Below the pieces are notes generated by a model. That model was not told the DNA's origin, ran no database searches, and was given only the letters and a program-made list of their open reading frames with translations. This document shows positions 12,228 through 24,487 of a DNA stretch of 64,000 nt, piece by piece. Origin of the DNA: Anastatus disparis (taxonomy: Eukaryota; Arthropoda; Insecta; Hymenoptera; Eupelmidae); NCBI GenBank assembly GCA_017163975.1, contig JAFFSR010000373.1:1295501-1359500 (forward strand), given 5' to 3'. The translations under genes and the position numbers were made by a program. The first letter of the stretch is position 1, and each line of letters opens with the position of its first letter.

Positions 12228-14377
12228 AAAATACACAAAAAAAAGTCATTCAAGCTCTTAACTTATAACATAACCTATAAAAAATATGATAAAGTGCAAA
12301 AAAGTTGATTTTTTGCAAAAAATAAGGGTAAAATGCCTTTTATCCTTAAAACTAATAGTACCGTCGTAAAGAGGGGAATAAAATATACTAAAAATCTTTG
12401 TTTGGATTCTTAGATTGTAACATAACCTATAGGAAATACGAAAAAAAGTGCAAAAATATCGGTTTTTTGAGAAAATTAGGGTGGCGCGCCATTTTTTTTT
12501 TTTTTAGCTAATATAACTATCGTTAATAAGGGGTAAAAATATATTTAAAAAATAAATTTCAAATCTGGCACCTTAATAGCGAGGGTGTGAAAGTAACGAT
12601 TTAAATCTCAAATATCAATTTTAAGGTTGATATTTAAGGTTATGTAATCTGCAAAAATTTTTGGTTAATTGCCATACAATAACCTACCCTTATATATTTT
12701 TGCAAGAGTCTTCCATGTAAAGGGACGTCAAAATAAAATAAAATCAAAAAAACACTTATTCTGACTTTACTGCGCATGCGCAAGGGTTAGAGGGCTGAAA
12801 ATTGGTGTGTGGGAGTTTTTTTTCAACCTCCATCAAATGGTACATGAGCCATGAGGATTCTAAGAGGGGGCAATTTCACTATGGTAACCCGCCTATAGCC
12901 TTTTAGCGATAACGAAGAACATTTCATAAAACACCTGTATTTGCGGAAAAGTATTCAAGAGGAAGTCACGTATCTCTGTCCTTTTCTAATCAAAGAAATG
13001 ATTTTTTCACAAAAACTTATAACTTTATCAAAAAATAAAGAGAGAGCCGCATCTTGCATCAAAAAAAGGAATATTTTCTTTGATGAGAAAAAATTAATTT
13101 TATTGCTTCGTTTTCAAGAAAACCTTGAAAAACCAAATTGTCCACCCTAACCACTATGAATTAAGTTTTTCAAGATTTTCTTGAAAACGAAGAAATAAAA
13201 TTAATTTTTTCTCATCAAAGAAAATATTCCTTTTTTTTTTTATGCAAGATGCGGCTCTCTCTTCATTCTTTGATAAAGTTATTAGTTTCTGTAGAAAACT
13301 CAATTCTTTGATTAGAAAAGGACAGAGATACGTGATCTCCTCTTAAAACAGTCATTTTTAATCAATCATAAGATTTTTTTTCTTCAAACGCACTTTGTCT
13401 TGAAGAAAACGTACAAATACATTTTTATCAGATATCATATGTAAATATGTAGTGACTACATTACCAATAAATCTTAGTTCTACCAGGCTTTGAGTATTTT
13501 TTACTTGGAAATATTTATTAATTATTTATTATGTACCTAAATTTATTAAGAATTTAAAATAGCATAAAAATCATCTGTAAATATTTTTCCTTTCACGGCA
13601 AGTGAATACAACTTGCGTATGAAATTCGGAACAATATAATTAAGGTTATCTAATGTTTAGTAATAACTTCATAAATGTTATTATCCATAATCACATAAAT
13701 TGTTTGTTAAAAAAAGTTATTTTCTTTCTCAATTTTTTATTTGTTTTATTTTTAGATTTGTTAATAGATTTATTAGTATAGTTTTTTAACTATTTAACTT
13801 TAAATATGTCCTAACAAATCCAAAAATAAAAAAAAATAATCAAAGATATTAAAGCATTAATAACTGTATTTATAAATTATAAATTTTTAAAAATAGTTCA
13901 TAATTATGAATTCACATAATTACATGAACATTAACGAAAAAATATAAAAGAAAGTAAAAATCATCATTTTTTCAATGTTATTTATTTATCAAGCAAGTGT
14001 GTTCAAAGCGTTGTCGCAATGCTTGAAATCGGCATTCAAAGCGAGCGACCACGCAATAAATCGCTGTGTTCGGATTCAGCTTTATATGCTGTAGACTACG
14101 GAGAGCCGTAGCAAACGAGAAAGCAGTTTAGTCGCTGGGCTTGGATTCAGCTTTCTGTGCCGTAGACTACGGAGAGCCGTAGCGAGCCACAACGCAGCTT
14201 AGTCACAGCGCTCTGCTCCGATCAATGTAATCTTTTATACAGAAAGTTGGAATGATTGGCTGCGATATTGTTACGCACTCTAATATTGCGATTTTCCGTT
14301 ATTAATAGCTGCGAATCTTGTCCGAATTATCACAACAATCGACTTCACAGTGTGTGCATTCGGATTTTTTTTCAGTG
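12228..14377 (-). repeat. Right 2.15-kb terminal inverted repeat
   Basis: Reverse complement of 4654-6808 over essentially its whole length, including the nested MITE (12959-13342). Differences are scattered single bases and small indels. The inner end falls next to a triplet microsatellite and a poly-T run at about 12090-12220. Confidence 0.9.
12959..13342. mobile_element. TTAA MITE, copy in right arm
   Basis: Mirror copy of 5691-6074 within the right inverted repeat. It carries the same mutated target duplication (TCAA at 12955-12958, TTAA at 13343-13346), so both copies descend from one insertion. Confidence 0.8.
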
Positions 14378-14929
14378 TGGTATATTTCTCTTTGAAATGA
14401 TGGGTTACACAAGTTTAAAAGATGACAATCTAAATAAACGAATCTTTTCTATGATCATGAAAATTTCAAGGTCTGTGAGATGCAAAATAAAAAAATTTGA
14501 GAAAAGATTCGGTTTTTCTAATAAAAAATTTCTTTTACGGAAACTAATAATTGTAGCAAAAAAGTAACGGGATGTCGGAGTTGTTAGAATCGATTTTTGC
14601 TTTTTTTCATCTGATAATTGACTATTTAGACAAATATACTGACTTGTCCGCGCTAAAGCTACATTGATTCAATCATTTTTGTTAAATTTATTTTAATATA
14701 TATTTTTAAAACATTAAAATTTTGAATTCTTAGTTTTTCATGTTTTATGACAATATTTAAAATTCCCGTTTACAATGTGTGCAAAGTTATTAGGTGTTAT
14801 CATTCCCCAAATTCTCAAAATCTACGCAATAAATGATAAACTTTAGATTAATTTAATATTAAATCATATATGCAAATCGTACCTACCTCTCTGAATTTTT
14901 ATTTTTCGATAAAATAAAAAAAGCATTTT
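14378..14929. other. Spacer with a repeat terminus at 14565
   Basis: From AACGGGATGTCGGAG (about 14567) the next 130 bp match the reverse complement of 26130-26290, so this is one end of a dispersed repeat. The rest is AT-rich and unassigned. Open frames here have no motif. Confidence 0.45.
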
Positions 14930-15560
14930 CTACCCCCATGGTAGGTTTGAAAAAATTTAAATCAATCACACTCTTAATTTTTTTTTGAAATTTTTTCTTA
15001 TGTCATCAAAAGTCTTTTTCGACAATAATTAAAATCGTTCATGAAGCACTTTTTTCTTTTTATCAACCTTTTTAACGTTTTTTTTTTCAAAAAATTTGAA
15101 AAATATCTATGTAACTTAATAGTTATTGTTACACTACAAATATCTTTATATTAATATCAATATAAGAGTAATAGTATTATTGATCCACTAAAAAATGAGC
15201 TGATATGAAGCAAAATAATGCCGATAACTTTGAAGAAAAAATCAAAACAAAATACCGATTTGTTACTGTACAACTGTTTGTGTGGTAGATATCGACATTA
15301 ACAAGGAGAGCACCTCCACTAGGAAACGGATTTAGCTAAAATTGGAAAACATGATTTTTTGATGAAAAAAAATGAACCTGTGTTTTTTTTTAATCGAATA
15401 GGCCACCTAGACAAGAATATAGACATTTTTTCGAAAATACAGTAAAAAAGAGCCTTTTTAAGAACTTGGATAGGTAAAGAACTAAGATTCTCTTAAAAAA
15501 ATATATAAAAGATGAAATGAAGTACAAATCAAATGCATAAAGTTAAGCTTTATTGCAACT
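14930..15560. repeat. Dispersed repeat copy, uninterrupted
   Basis: Reverse complement of the 29437-30740 copy. Landmarks are TGTGTGGTAGATATCGACATTAACAAGGAGAG (about 15277-15308) and GATGAAAAAAAATGAACCTG (about 15360). It lacks the 687-bp insertion found in the other copy, so it preserves the empty site near 15181-15190. Its distal half resembles the foldback at 35682-36355. Confidence 0.65.
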
Positions 15561-15754
15561 GTAACGGTTATTTACTCACGTTACAAAAAAATTCACTTTG
15601 ATTTAATGTTGAATTTAATTATATTCGGAGTCGCCGAAAACTGAGAATTTTAAGTTAAATATTATAATCCGAACTCTGATGTGCTAGCTAGTTAAGTATT
15701 GATGAGTGACAAAAACCTTGTTTTATATACTCGTCGCTTACTGTGATCTTTGCG

Positions 15755-15775
15755 TCTCTCTCTCTCTCTCTCTCT
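15755..15775. repeat. (TC)n microsatellite
   Basis: A pure CT/TC dinucleotide run of about 20 bp just upstream of the LINE fragment. Confidence 0.9.
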
Positions 15776-15789
15776 TGCTTGATTACTGG

Positions 15790-17321
15790 AAGACGGATGT
15801 ACCTTTTATTGATGGACATAACCTTGTGACTGCAACTGTTAAGTCATCTCTCTCGTCCCATCTAGAATGACTTCACATATCGTGATTTTAAGTCTGTTGA
15901 TGTGCCTGCCATGTTGCTATTTTTGCGTTCTATAAGGTGCTCTACGTGTGGTGGTCCCTTGCCTATGGCTGATCGTCTTGACTGCCTTACCTCTAATCTT
16001 AATGATGCTATTTCACGCTTCGTACCAGTCAAGGTGGTTCGTCAGGACAGACGTCACCGCCCGTGGTTTACGCCTGATTTGAATTTTTTGATACTTGAGA
16101 GGGATAGAGTTTATCGACGTTACAAACGTACTAGACCCGGACTGATTTACAGAACTACAGAATAGTGCGTAACAATGCACATGTGCGGGTTGAATCTGTC
16201 AAACTCCAGTACTTTTACAATAGACTGTCTCGACTTACTGACTCACTACAAATTTGGAAGGAGCTCAGGAATCTTGGAATTTGCTCTGACCTTAGTGTTG
16301 CTGCTAGCACTTTTACGCCAGATGAGCTTAATATTCATTTCAGTGGGGCTACTTTTGACTCACTTTCGCCGTCGGTTGACGAGTATCTTTGCAGCTTATC
16401 TGGTGGTGATAACTTCAAACCTTCCTTTCACTTCAATGAAGTCACTGTTGATGAATTGCTGCAAGCGATACGTCATTCTACTTCTCAGGCAACGGGATTT
16501 GATGGTGTCCCGCGATCCTTTATTCTCGCGGCCTTTCCAGTGATTGGCCCTATTATATGTGGAATATTTAATGACTCACTCGGGTCTTCAGTTTTTCCCT
16601 TTATTTGGAAGAAATCATTGGTGACTGCAATTAACAAGATTTCTTCTCCTTTTTCAATGACTGATATAAGGCCAATCTCACATCTCTCTTTCATGTCCAA
16701 GGTTCTTGAGCGACTTGTGCACCAACAGCTATACAACTATCTTAATACTCGACAGCTACTTGACCGCTTCCAGACTGGTTTTCGGACGCATCACAGTACC
16801 CAGACTGCTTTGTTGAAGCTAACAGATGACGTACGACAGGGTATGGAGAGGACCTCAACCCTGTGTTGATGGGTCGATAGGCAGAGATTGTCTCTGAACG
16901 GGCTGTCTCTAATCGTCTTTGTCTAAATGTTAATAAAACCAAGGCTATCATACTGGGTTCATATTACTATATTAATAAGCTGCGCTGTATGACATCAACT
17001 GGAGTTCATGTTAACGGAACTATGATTTCTTTTGAAACATCTGTACGTAATCTTGGTGTATGGTTTGATTCGAAACTGAGTTGGAAGAAGCACATCTCTC
17101 ATGTGTGTAGGAGAGCTAATTTACTACTTTATTGTTTAAATTACTTTTGTAAAAGTACAACCTTCTGCCTGCGTAAACATCTTATACAGGCCTTACTATT
17201 TCTACTGATCGATTACTGCTGCCTTGTTTATTGTGATCTCTCCGGTGAACTCGATACTAAGCTTCAACGGATTGTCAACTCTGGTATACGGTATGTCTAT
17301 GGTGTAAGAAGGATTGAGTAA
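15790..17321 (+). pseudogene. CR1/Jockey-type LINE reverse transcriptase, internally deleted
   Basis: Non-LTR reverse transcriptases copy their own RNA into chromosomal DNA. The fragment begins inside the linker after the endonuclease. It continues through RRHRPWFTPDLNFL, a frameshift at about 16163, then QATGFDGVPRSFILAAFP, IWKKSLV, MTDIRPISHLSFMSKVLERL and LLDRFQTGFRTHHSTQTALL (RT fingers and palm start). It breaks at a TGA (16867). The next 120 bp jump straight to LCLNVNKTKAIIL and SVRNLGVWFDSKLSWKKHI (thumb and C-terminal region). The segment carrying the catalytic YADD box is missing, a deletion of roughly 100 or more codons. The 5' end is truncated near a CT microsatellite. It is dead. 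Confidence 0.88.
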
Positions 17322-17460
17322 ATTACCCTTTATTGTCACTTTTTTTGCATTGTACAACATAATGCACAAATAAACAATTTATAAAATCTAATAAATTAAA
17401 AATCTCTCTCTCTTACCTGATTGAGAGATTCGATGCCGCTAGCACAGTTTTCCTTCGTGA
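17322..17460. other. Junction between two LINE fragments
   Basis: Short AT-rich 3' remainder of the plus-strand LINE. An inverted pair CTCTCTC..GAGAG is seen near 17403-17430. No gene is seen. Confidence 0.4.
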
Positions 17461-17490
17461 TTTACTTTATTTTTATTTATTTATTTATTA
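17461..17490 (-). repeat. (TAAA)n 3' tail of the LINE
   Basis: Plus-strand TTTA/TTTAT repeats give a TAAA tail on the element's own strand, as expected for the priming end of a non-LTR retrotransposon. Confidence 0.8.
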
Positions 17491-17926
17491 AAACCAGTAC
17501 AAAATTACATCGATTAATCGGCGCAAATCCCACAGAGATAAACATAGTTATCTGTTGGTGGGGCTGGTGACATAATTACTTATATCTAACTTATATCTAA
17601 ATACATCATTTATTAATTATATATATTTCAAGTAACAACAATCTAGTTTATAATGTTCCCAGAAATGTTATTTATAATATTCCCAAAATTCATAATAATA
17701 TTATATTTTTTATTTAATATTTTATTCATTGCAAATTAATAACAATCCATTCTTTCAGTCTTTTTTTCACATTTTTTGTTTGTACCTGCTTTAGGTTAAT
17801 TGGAAGACTATTAAATAGTTTAATTGCTTTGATATAACTACTCTTTTCACTAACAGTTTTTTTGCTTTTTGGTATTTGTACTTTTATTTCTTGTTAGACT
17901 ATCAGATGTCATAAACTTATTTTTAA

Positions 17927-18467
17927 GAAGCGGTCGGGTCTATTTCGCCGCTACATATAGGGTGGCGCTGCGGTCAGGTGAGAGAAATCTATTAAATATT
18001 TTTTATACAGCTATTTACAATTTTCTGAGACGATAATATAATTTTAATGTTGTCATTTCCTCTAGTCATATATATGTAGAATAATTATTAATACTTATCT
18101 TGTTTGAAAAGTCTAAAATATTGTTATAAAGCGAAAAATGCGATGCAACGTAGGACCGATGTAAACATGCGTGCACCTTCCTTTAGTGGGATAGAGAGCG
18201 CAATACTAAAGAATGATGTATACTAATGTTTACGTCGGCTCTACCTCGCGCTGCATTTTTCGCTTTATAACAATATTTTAGACTTTTCAAACAAGATTAA
18301 TATTAATAATTATTCTACATATATAGGGCTAGAGGAAATGACAACATTAAAAGTATATTGTCGTCTCAAAAGATTGTAAATAGCTGTATAAAAAATATTT
18401 AATAGATTTCTCTCACCTGACCGCAGCGCCACCCTATATGTAGCGGCAAAATAGACCCGACCGCCTC
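17927..18467. mobile_element. TTAA MITE splitting the LINE ORF
   Basis: A 541-bp foldback with GARGCGGTCGGGTCTATTT ends and arms of about 250 bp, with TTAA at 17923-17926 and 18468-18471. LINE coding sequence continues on either side in matching sense, so the insertion came after the LINE. It has no coding capacity. Confidence 0.9.
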
Positions 18468-21390
18468 TTAAGACTTTCATAGTGGTAGTACAATGCTTCC
18501 ACAGCATATATTTGATTAATAATCAGCGGGTTATTAATACTTACAAATGTATTCTTATTAACTATCTTCAGTAATCTTTTTTGAATATTTTTTAATAAAT
18601 TTAAAACATTGGAGTATGCACCTTCCCATGCTATTATTTCATAACTGACGACGCTGTTAAACAGAGCATAATATATCATTCTTAAAGCTTTAAGGTTCAT
18701 GATTTTAGACAATTTGTAGATAACAAATATCAAATATTTGGTTTTATCTATTAGATGATGTATATGTTTCTCCCATTTCATATTATAATCAAAAATAATG
18801 CTGAGATATTTATAACTATCTACTCTATTTAATATTTTTGTATCCACACTTATTTCTAGTTTCTTTGTTACGCTATCACTATAATTTCCAAAAGTCATGT
18901 ATATATTTTTATCTACATTTAGCGATAATTTGTTCACTGCAAACCAATCTGACATAAAATTAAAATCCTCATTCATTTTTCTTTCTATTCCAGTCCATGT
19001 TTCATCTTCCACTATTATCGCTGTATCTTCTGCGTATGATATAACATTTTCTCTTAACATATCATTTACATATAGTATAAATAGTAATGGACCCAAAATT
19101 GTTCCTTGTGGGACCTCGTATTTAGGGTTATGTTGTTACTAACACTATCGTTAATTCTAACTCTTTGCTTCCTGTTTTGTAAATAATTTGTTATCAATGA
19201 ATAAGCTTTACCTCTAATTCCATAGTTATACAGTTTTTGCATTAGGATCTTATAGTTTACTGTGTCAAAAGCTTTCGCCAAATCTAAAAATGCTATGGCA
19301 ATTGGTTTACTCCTATCTAAATTTTTATATATAACTTATGTTATCTTATATATTGCATCCTTTCTGCCCTTATTTTTTACAAAACTATATTGATTTTTAG
19401 CTTGTATATTGCATTTATCTATAAAGTTATAAAGCCTTATATGTATAATTTTTTTTTAAATTTTGGCTAGATTAGATATCAAGGATATTGGTCTATAGTT
19501 CTCCGCATAGTTTTTGTTACTGGTTTTTTAAATAAGTATAATTTCTGGAGCTTTTAACGCATCTGGCCATATAGCCTTTTCTATACATAAATTGAAAATG
19601 TAGACAAGCGGATTCAATAAGAAGCTTGTTAAGATCTTAATTGTTTTGGCATTTATGTTATCTGTACCACTATTTTTTAACTTCATATTTCTAATAATGT
19701 TAGATATCTCATAACTATCCGTTGGTTGTAGAAAAATCGATTTATTATTCATTTCAGGCAATCTCATCCCAGTATTACTAGAAGGTTGTTGAATTTTTTC
19801 ACTTAATTCTTTGCCAATATTACTGAAAAATGAGTTCATTGTATCTGCTATTGCTTTAGCGTCTTTGATCATCTGTTTGTTTTTATCATGAATTTGTGTG
19901 ATTAATACTTTGTGTTTTCCATTTTTGCCTAATTTTTAGTTTATTACATTCCATAGATTTCTGATACTGTTGCTTTTTTTTCTACTTGTTGACAATCATA
20001 CATCATTTTGGCATTCTTAATAACTTTGTTTAATATTTTTTCGTAGTTTTTCTATTCTTGTTTTGCCCTTTCATTATCTGGTTGCACTTTCCAGATTTTG
20101 TACAATGATTCCTTTTTATTACAGGAGGTTATTATGGCTATCGTAATCCTACCATTTCTTGGTTTCATATTTGCCCGTCTTTTATTAAAGTTTTTAGTTA
20201 TTGTTGATCCTTTTACACATTTCTTTATTTTTGCAATTAGTAAATTCATAGCAATGTTTGGATCATATATCGTCTGTATCTCAGTCCAGTTTTCCCTTAA
20301 AGCCAACTTCTTCAAACAACTGTAATTTATGCCATTTACCTTTTTATTCCAATTACTGTTTTTTAAATTTTTTGACTGTTAAAAATAACGGATAATGATC
20401 AGTTATTGTATTAAGTAGCTTGCATGTTTTAGTTTTTATTGTTGAAGTTTTAATAAATATGTTATCTATGCAGAATCCATCATTATTTGCATTTATGTTA
20501 GCTGGTCTAGTCACTGTTTGAAAACTTGGTGTATAGCCCTTTTCAAGAAGGTTATTTAAAAACTCTTGGCTAATGAAATCCAGATTTAGAATATCGATAT
20601 TAAAATCACCTATTATGAAATGGCTTTTAACATTTTGTTTTTCTTTCAAAAATTGATTTAGATTCATTGTGAATTCCGTTTTAGCTATATCGTGTGATCT
20701 ATATAAGGTAGAAACTTGTATTTCTTTTTCATTTGCCACTTTCAAGGATGTATTCAAAATTTTTAGTCTTCACACCTGCAATACTTCTGTATGTTCGCTT
20801 AGATTATCTGCTATATATACAACTATACCATCACATTGATTAATTTTACTATTGTTGTAATATATTTTATATCCTGGAATTGAGAAAAATTTGTAGTAAT
20901 CTAATATTCTTGTTTCAACACATACAATCATGAAAGACTTAATGTCAAGACTCTCAATAAGAATTTGTAATTTATTAAAGTTGGCATTTAAACTTCTAAT
21001 ATTTATGTACATAATATTTTCTTTGTTTTTCTTCAAAAATCTATTTATTTTATTGTATGTTTCACAAATATATTCTTGTTTTATGAAATCATTTTGGATG
21101 TTTTTAATTATTTCTATGTTGTTATTCATAATTATTTTACGGAATTTATTGAGTTGCTGCACGAAGTGGACCGTAGGGAAGAGATTCTACTTTTAGTTGT
21201 CATTACCTTCTGAGGTTTGTTTTTTGGAACGTTAATATTACCTACATACATTTGAATCGTTGGACTTATCGGATAATCTGTGCTATTTATACATTTTTTA
21301 ATTTTATTTTTTAACACTTGGCAGCTCTCACTATCATTTGCTACGTGTTGCGTATCATATTTGGTTCTGAACGCGGAGGCGTCGGAGTAA

Positions 21391-22191
21391 GTAACGGGAA
21401 ACAGACTTCATACAACATATAATCATGCAAAATAAAATAACTGATAACATGGTTTAATTTTAACTCAAGATAATTTATTGAATAAAAAGAAATGAATATA
21501 ATAAAATTAATGATAACGTTAGATTAATATATTACGATTAGCGGAAAAAGAATAAACTTTATCGAAATACAAAAATCTATACGACAAAAAGAGCAATAAA
21601 AAAGGACGCGACGCGAATCAAATTTCTCTATAACGCAAGAACGACCGTGTGCACCTTTAGACAAGAAGAGCTTTCTAGAGGCAGGAAACCTTCAGTTAAT
21701 CAAACATACAAAGTACTTACAGTAACGCGAGGAAGTTTCCTTTATTTACACGACCAATACGCTTGAACTTTGGCCAGCGCACCGCTAACCCGATGTGATG
21801 CCTAATCGCTGGTGGCAGCCAAAACAAAATCCTATCGAGTAGCAAAGGGGAAAAGTTCTCCTGAGAAGCACAGTTGAAAAAATTTTTTCCTCTTGCAGCA
21901 GCGATAGCCTTTTCTCCATACAGGCACACACGCTTCTCTTTAATCTCAAACCAGCCAGAAATAACGTTATAAAATAGCTTTAAAAAGTGAAGCACGGCCA
22001 GGTATATGCATACGTTGACTGCCAGAAAATGACTGCCGTGCCTCGCGGCTGGCTTCCTTTTCTCACGCGCGCTGCTCGTCAAGTTACGTGTTTCTTCACG
22101 CAACTTTGACGAGTGATATGACTGAGCACGTATCATGTAATATTGTCTAAGCACACAAGGTTCAAATACGGTAGAATACCATGACACGACA
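21391..22191 (-). mobile_element. LTR-like block with an unassigned 156-codon frame
   Basis: Read on the minus strand it starts TGTCGTGTCATGG at 22191. It contains two polyadenylation-type signals (AATAAAGG near 21739, AATAAATT near 21472) and abuts the LINE 5' end. An open frame of 156 codons (21717-22187) starts near its upstream edge. It has no domain I recognise and is GC-richer than its surroundings. The layout fits a solo LTR of a Bel/Pao or Gypsy element, but I saw no target duplication. The frame could also be a chance product of the CpG-richer LTR. Confidence 0.35.
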
Positions 22192-22720
22192 AGAAAGCTG
22201 CAGTGATTAGAAAATTATGCCTAATTGAAAATGCTATATATTTGTTGATATTTTTAGTATATAACACGTGCTCAGTTTTTACCCCATTTCATTAGCATAT
22301 TTTAATCTGAAACTTTTAAACCACAAGAGCTTTTTAATGCAACAAAGCTTGAAGAGATGTGAAACGGACATTACACCTGTTCTTATAAATATTAACTGTC
22401 TTCCCATTTTAATATTGAATTTCCAGAAAAGAAATGCATTAGCTTGTAGTATGTACCATGATGATTATTCAATTAAAATTTCAAATGTTTATTTATTGAT
22501 TTTTAAGATATTTGGATTTCCGATACAGAATCAAAAAATTTTAATACAGTGGGGTCCAATTAACGGAGCCACCCTTGAGAAAAAAAGTACTAATTAAAAA
22601 ATTTTGTGTTTCAGCAAATAAGGATCGTAAGGACTTTTTAATAGTATACTGGCAATTTAATTTTGAGTACTTGTTTGAGAAATATTACGACTTGAAAATA
22701 AAAAGAAAAATAGTATATTA

Positions 22721-22834
22721 CGTTCCGAGGCACGGAACAGGCTCATTCCATGCGCGTGTTGGTTTGCTTCGCGAGGCGAAGCCGAGCGAAGCAAAACACG
22801 CGCATATGATGAGCCTGTTTCGTGCCGCGGAACG
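22721..22834. repeat. GC-rich 114-bp palindrome
   Basis: CGTTCCGAGGCACGGAACAG (22721-22740) is mirrored at the right end, and GCGCGTGTTTTGCTTCGC-like arms meet near 22778. In this AT-rich setting the composition is striking. It would form a stable hairpin. Confidence 0.75.
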
Positions 22835-23525
22835 TATACGATTTTCCTTCATGCCCGGCCGGAACTTTGCCACCCCAAAAAGTGATAAAACTCCATTTTT
22901 AATAAAAATAAATTCGTCAAAAGCAAAGAGTCATTTGTTGCGTTATTTCGTTGTAGCGCGCATGCGCAAGCAATTACAGTATACAGTTGAGTTCGGTAGA
23001 GAAAGAGAGAGAGAGAAAAAACCGAACATAGCAGCACACAGCAGTTAACATAAGATACACAATAAATATATAAATGATAATTCAAATTTAAAAAACGTGA
23101 GAAATAATGAAATGTGTTTATAATACTTTTATATTACTATATTTTGTGTATGAAAACCTTTTAAAGAGCAAAAGAAAAAATTGTGAGTTAAAACAATTGT
23201 GTATGTTAGTAAAGATATAGTTTATTTTAATAAATATAAATGTATTAATATCAAGTGCACAAAAACAAAACGTGTAAAAACGTGAATTTAATTATTTTCT
23301 TTGTACAAAAACAATCATGAAGTGTTTAAAAGAGTGTCGTGAATTAAAAGAAACGTGTATGAAAAAAAATATCTATTTTAAACGAAAGTTATAATTCGTT
23401 ATAATTTAAACTATTATATGTATATTAGTGTATTAATATCGAGTGTGTTTGTTTATTTAATAACTACAAGTATTATGTATGCATTTATCTATTTAATGCT
23501 GAGGTTAGACATTCACGTATATATA
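22835..23525. other. Non-coding interior
   Basis: Holds a short GA run (about 22998-23020) followed by AT-rich DNA rich in ACGTG / GTGTATGAA motifs. Open frames on both strands overlap antisense and lack motifs. Nothing is recognised. Confidence 0.4.
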
Positions 23526-24317
23526 CAGTGCCGTCCATAAATTCGGGATCACTCAGAGGAAAAAATTGCTGGAGAAAAATCGCAATAGCTCGGTAAATAT
23601 AGGTCGTATAGAAATTCTAAAAAAAACGATTTTAAAGTACTCCTCAAGAGCTTTAAAAACGCTGTATTATATTATTTTAAAAGTTTTTTTTATGGTATTA
23701 AAAAAATTACTTAAAAATAAACATTTTTTGCCAATTTTTTAAATTTTAGATTCGCTCACACCGTTTTTCGAGTATAAGATAAAAAAATCTGAAAAAAATA
23801 TAATTTAAAAGTACTCTAAAAGAGCTTTTAATTTGCATTTTTTTAAATTTTTTACAATGATTTTTCGTCAAGTTATAAAGCTTTAAAGATAGGCATTTTT
23901 GATGTTTTTTTCAGAAAATTGGCCATTTTTCTGCAAAAAACACCAAAAATGCCCAACTTTAAAACTTCATATCTTGACGGAAAATCATTGTAAAAAATTT
24001 TTAAAAAATGCAAATTAAAGCTCTTTTAGAGTACTTTAAATTATATTTTTTTCAGATTTTTTTATCTTATACTCGAAAAACGGTGTGAGCGAATCTAAAA
24101 TTTTAAAAATTGGCAAAAAATGTTTATTTTTAAGTAATTTTTTTAATACCATAAAAAAACTTTTAAAATAATATAATACAGCGTTTTTAAAGCTCTTGAA
24201 GAGTACTTTAAAATCGTTTTTTTTAGAATTTCTATACGACCTATATTTACCGAGTTATTGCGATTTTTCTCCAGCAATTTTTTCCTCTGAGTGATCCCGA
24301 ATTTATGGACGGCACTG
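23526..24317. mobile_element. Near-perfect 792-bp foldback MITE, TA-flanked
   Basis: It starts CAGTGCCGTCCATAAATTCG and ends with the exact inverse. TA lies at 23524-23525 and 24318-24319. The two arms of about 395 bp meet near 23921 with almost no loop, so practically the whole element is inverted repeat. The CAGTGCCGTCC end resembles that of the 79-bp element at 28019-28097. Confidence 0.92.
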
Positions 24318-24319
24318 TA

Positions 24320-24487
24320 GATATAGTTTAAGTATACAGCAGACAGCGAAGCGACCGAGAAGACGTACAGTTCGTAGCTGCGCGGTGCGTTCTGCGCACG
24401 TATGTAACGGAATAACACGAATGTATTCGGCCGGTTCCCTGCCGCATGAGGAGCACTTTTAGGCAAAGTTTCGGCACGGGTATGAAG
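24320..24487. other. GC-richer non-coding segment
   Basis: About 170 bp with raised GC and CpG. Open frames across it have no motif. It may be a remnant of the interior of the 22547-25742 element. Confidence 0.35.

Larger units (their letters stand above)
4654..14377. mobile_element. 9.7-kb DNA transposon with giant inverted repeats
   Basis: The outer 2.15 kb on each side (4654-6808 and 12228-14377) are reverse complements of each other at high identity. Both start CACTGAAAAAAAA. The flanking dinucleotides are TA on the left and TG on the right, so a degraded 2-bp target duplication is possible but not proven. The interior holds one broken DDE transposase gene (9575-11742), a MITE (7464-7844) and AT-rich filler. 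The transposase is related to the DDE_Tnp_4/Harbinger-like group, in which 2-3 bp duplications are usual. The exact superfamily (Harbinger or ISL2EU-like) is inference. Confidence 0.85.
17461..21390 (-). pseudogene. CR1/Jockey-group LINE, nearly full ORF2, inactivated
   Basis: On the minus strand the element runs from an ORF1 C-terminal piece (about 21132-21390, SPTIQMYVGNINVPKNKP) into ORF2. The endonuclease shows NIRSLNANFNKL, VCVETR, HFIIGDFNIDIL and ITDHYPLFL (20353-21162). The RT part shows LKNSGTDNINAKTIKIL and APEIILI (19528-19872), KAFDTVNYKILMQKL and LYNYGIRGKAYSLI (19066-19281), VPQGTILGPLLFILYVND and SYAEDTAIIV (18434-19140). The catalytic YADD is YAED. Frameshifts and stops separate these pieces. 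A TTAA MITE (17927-18467) splits the C-terminus. The final residues FNSLPINLKQ and LKEWIVINLQ follow at 17726-17860, with a stop near 17726. The 3' UTR ends in a (TAAA)n tail at 17461-17490. Confidence 0.9.

Noticed and set aside
12068..12268. 66-codon frame of Ile and Ser runs
   Set aside because: Translation of a triplet microsatellite.
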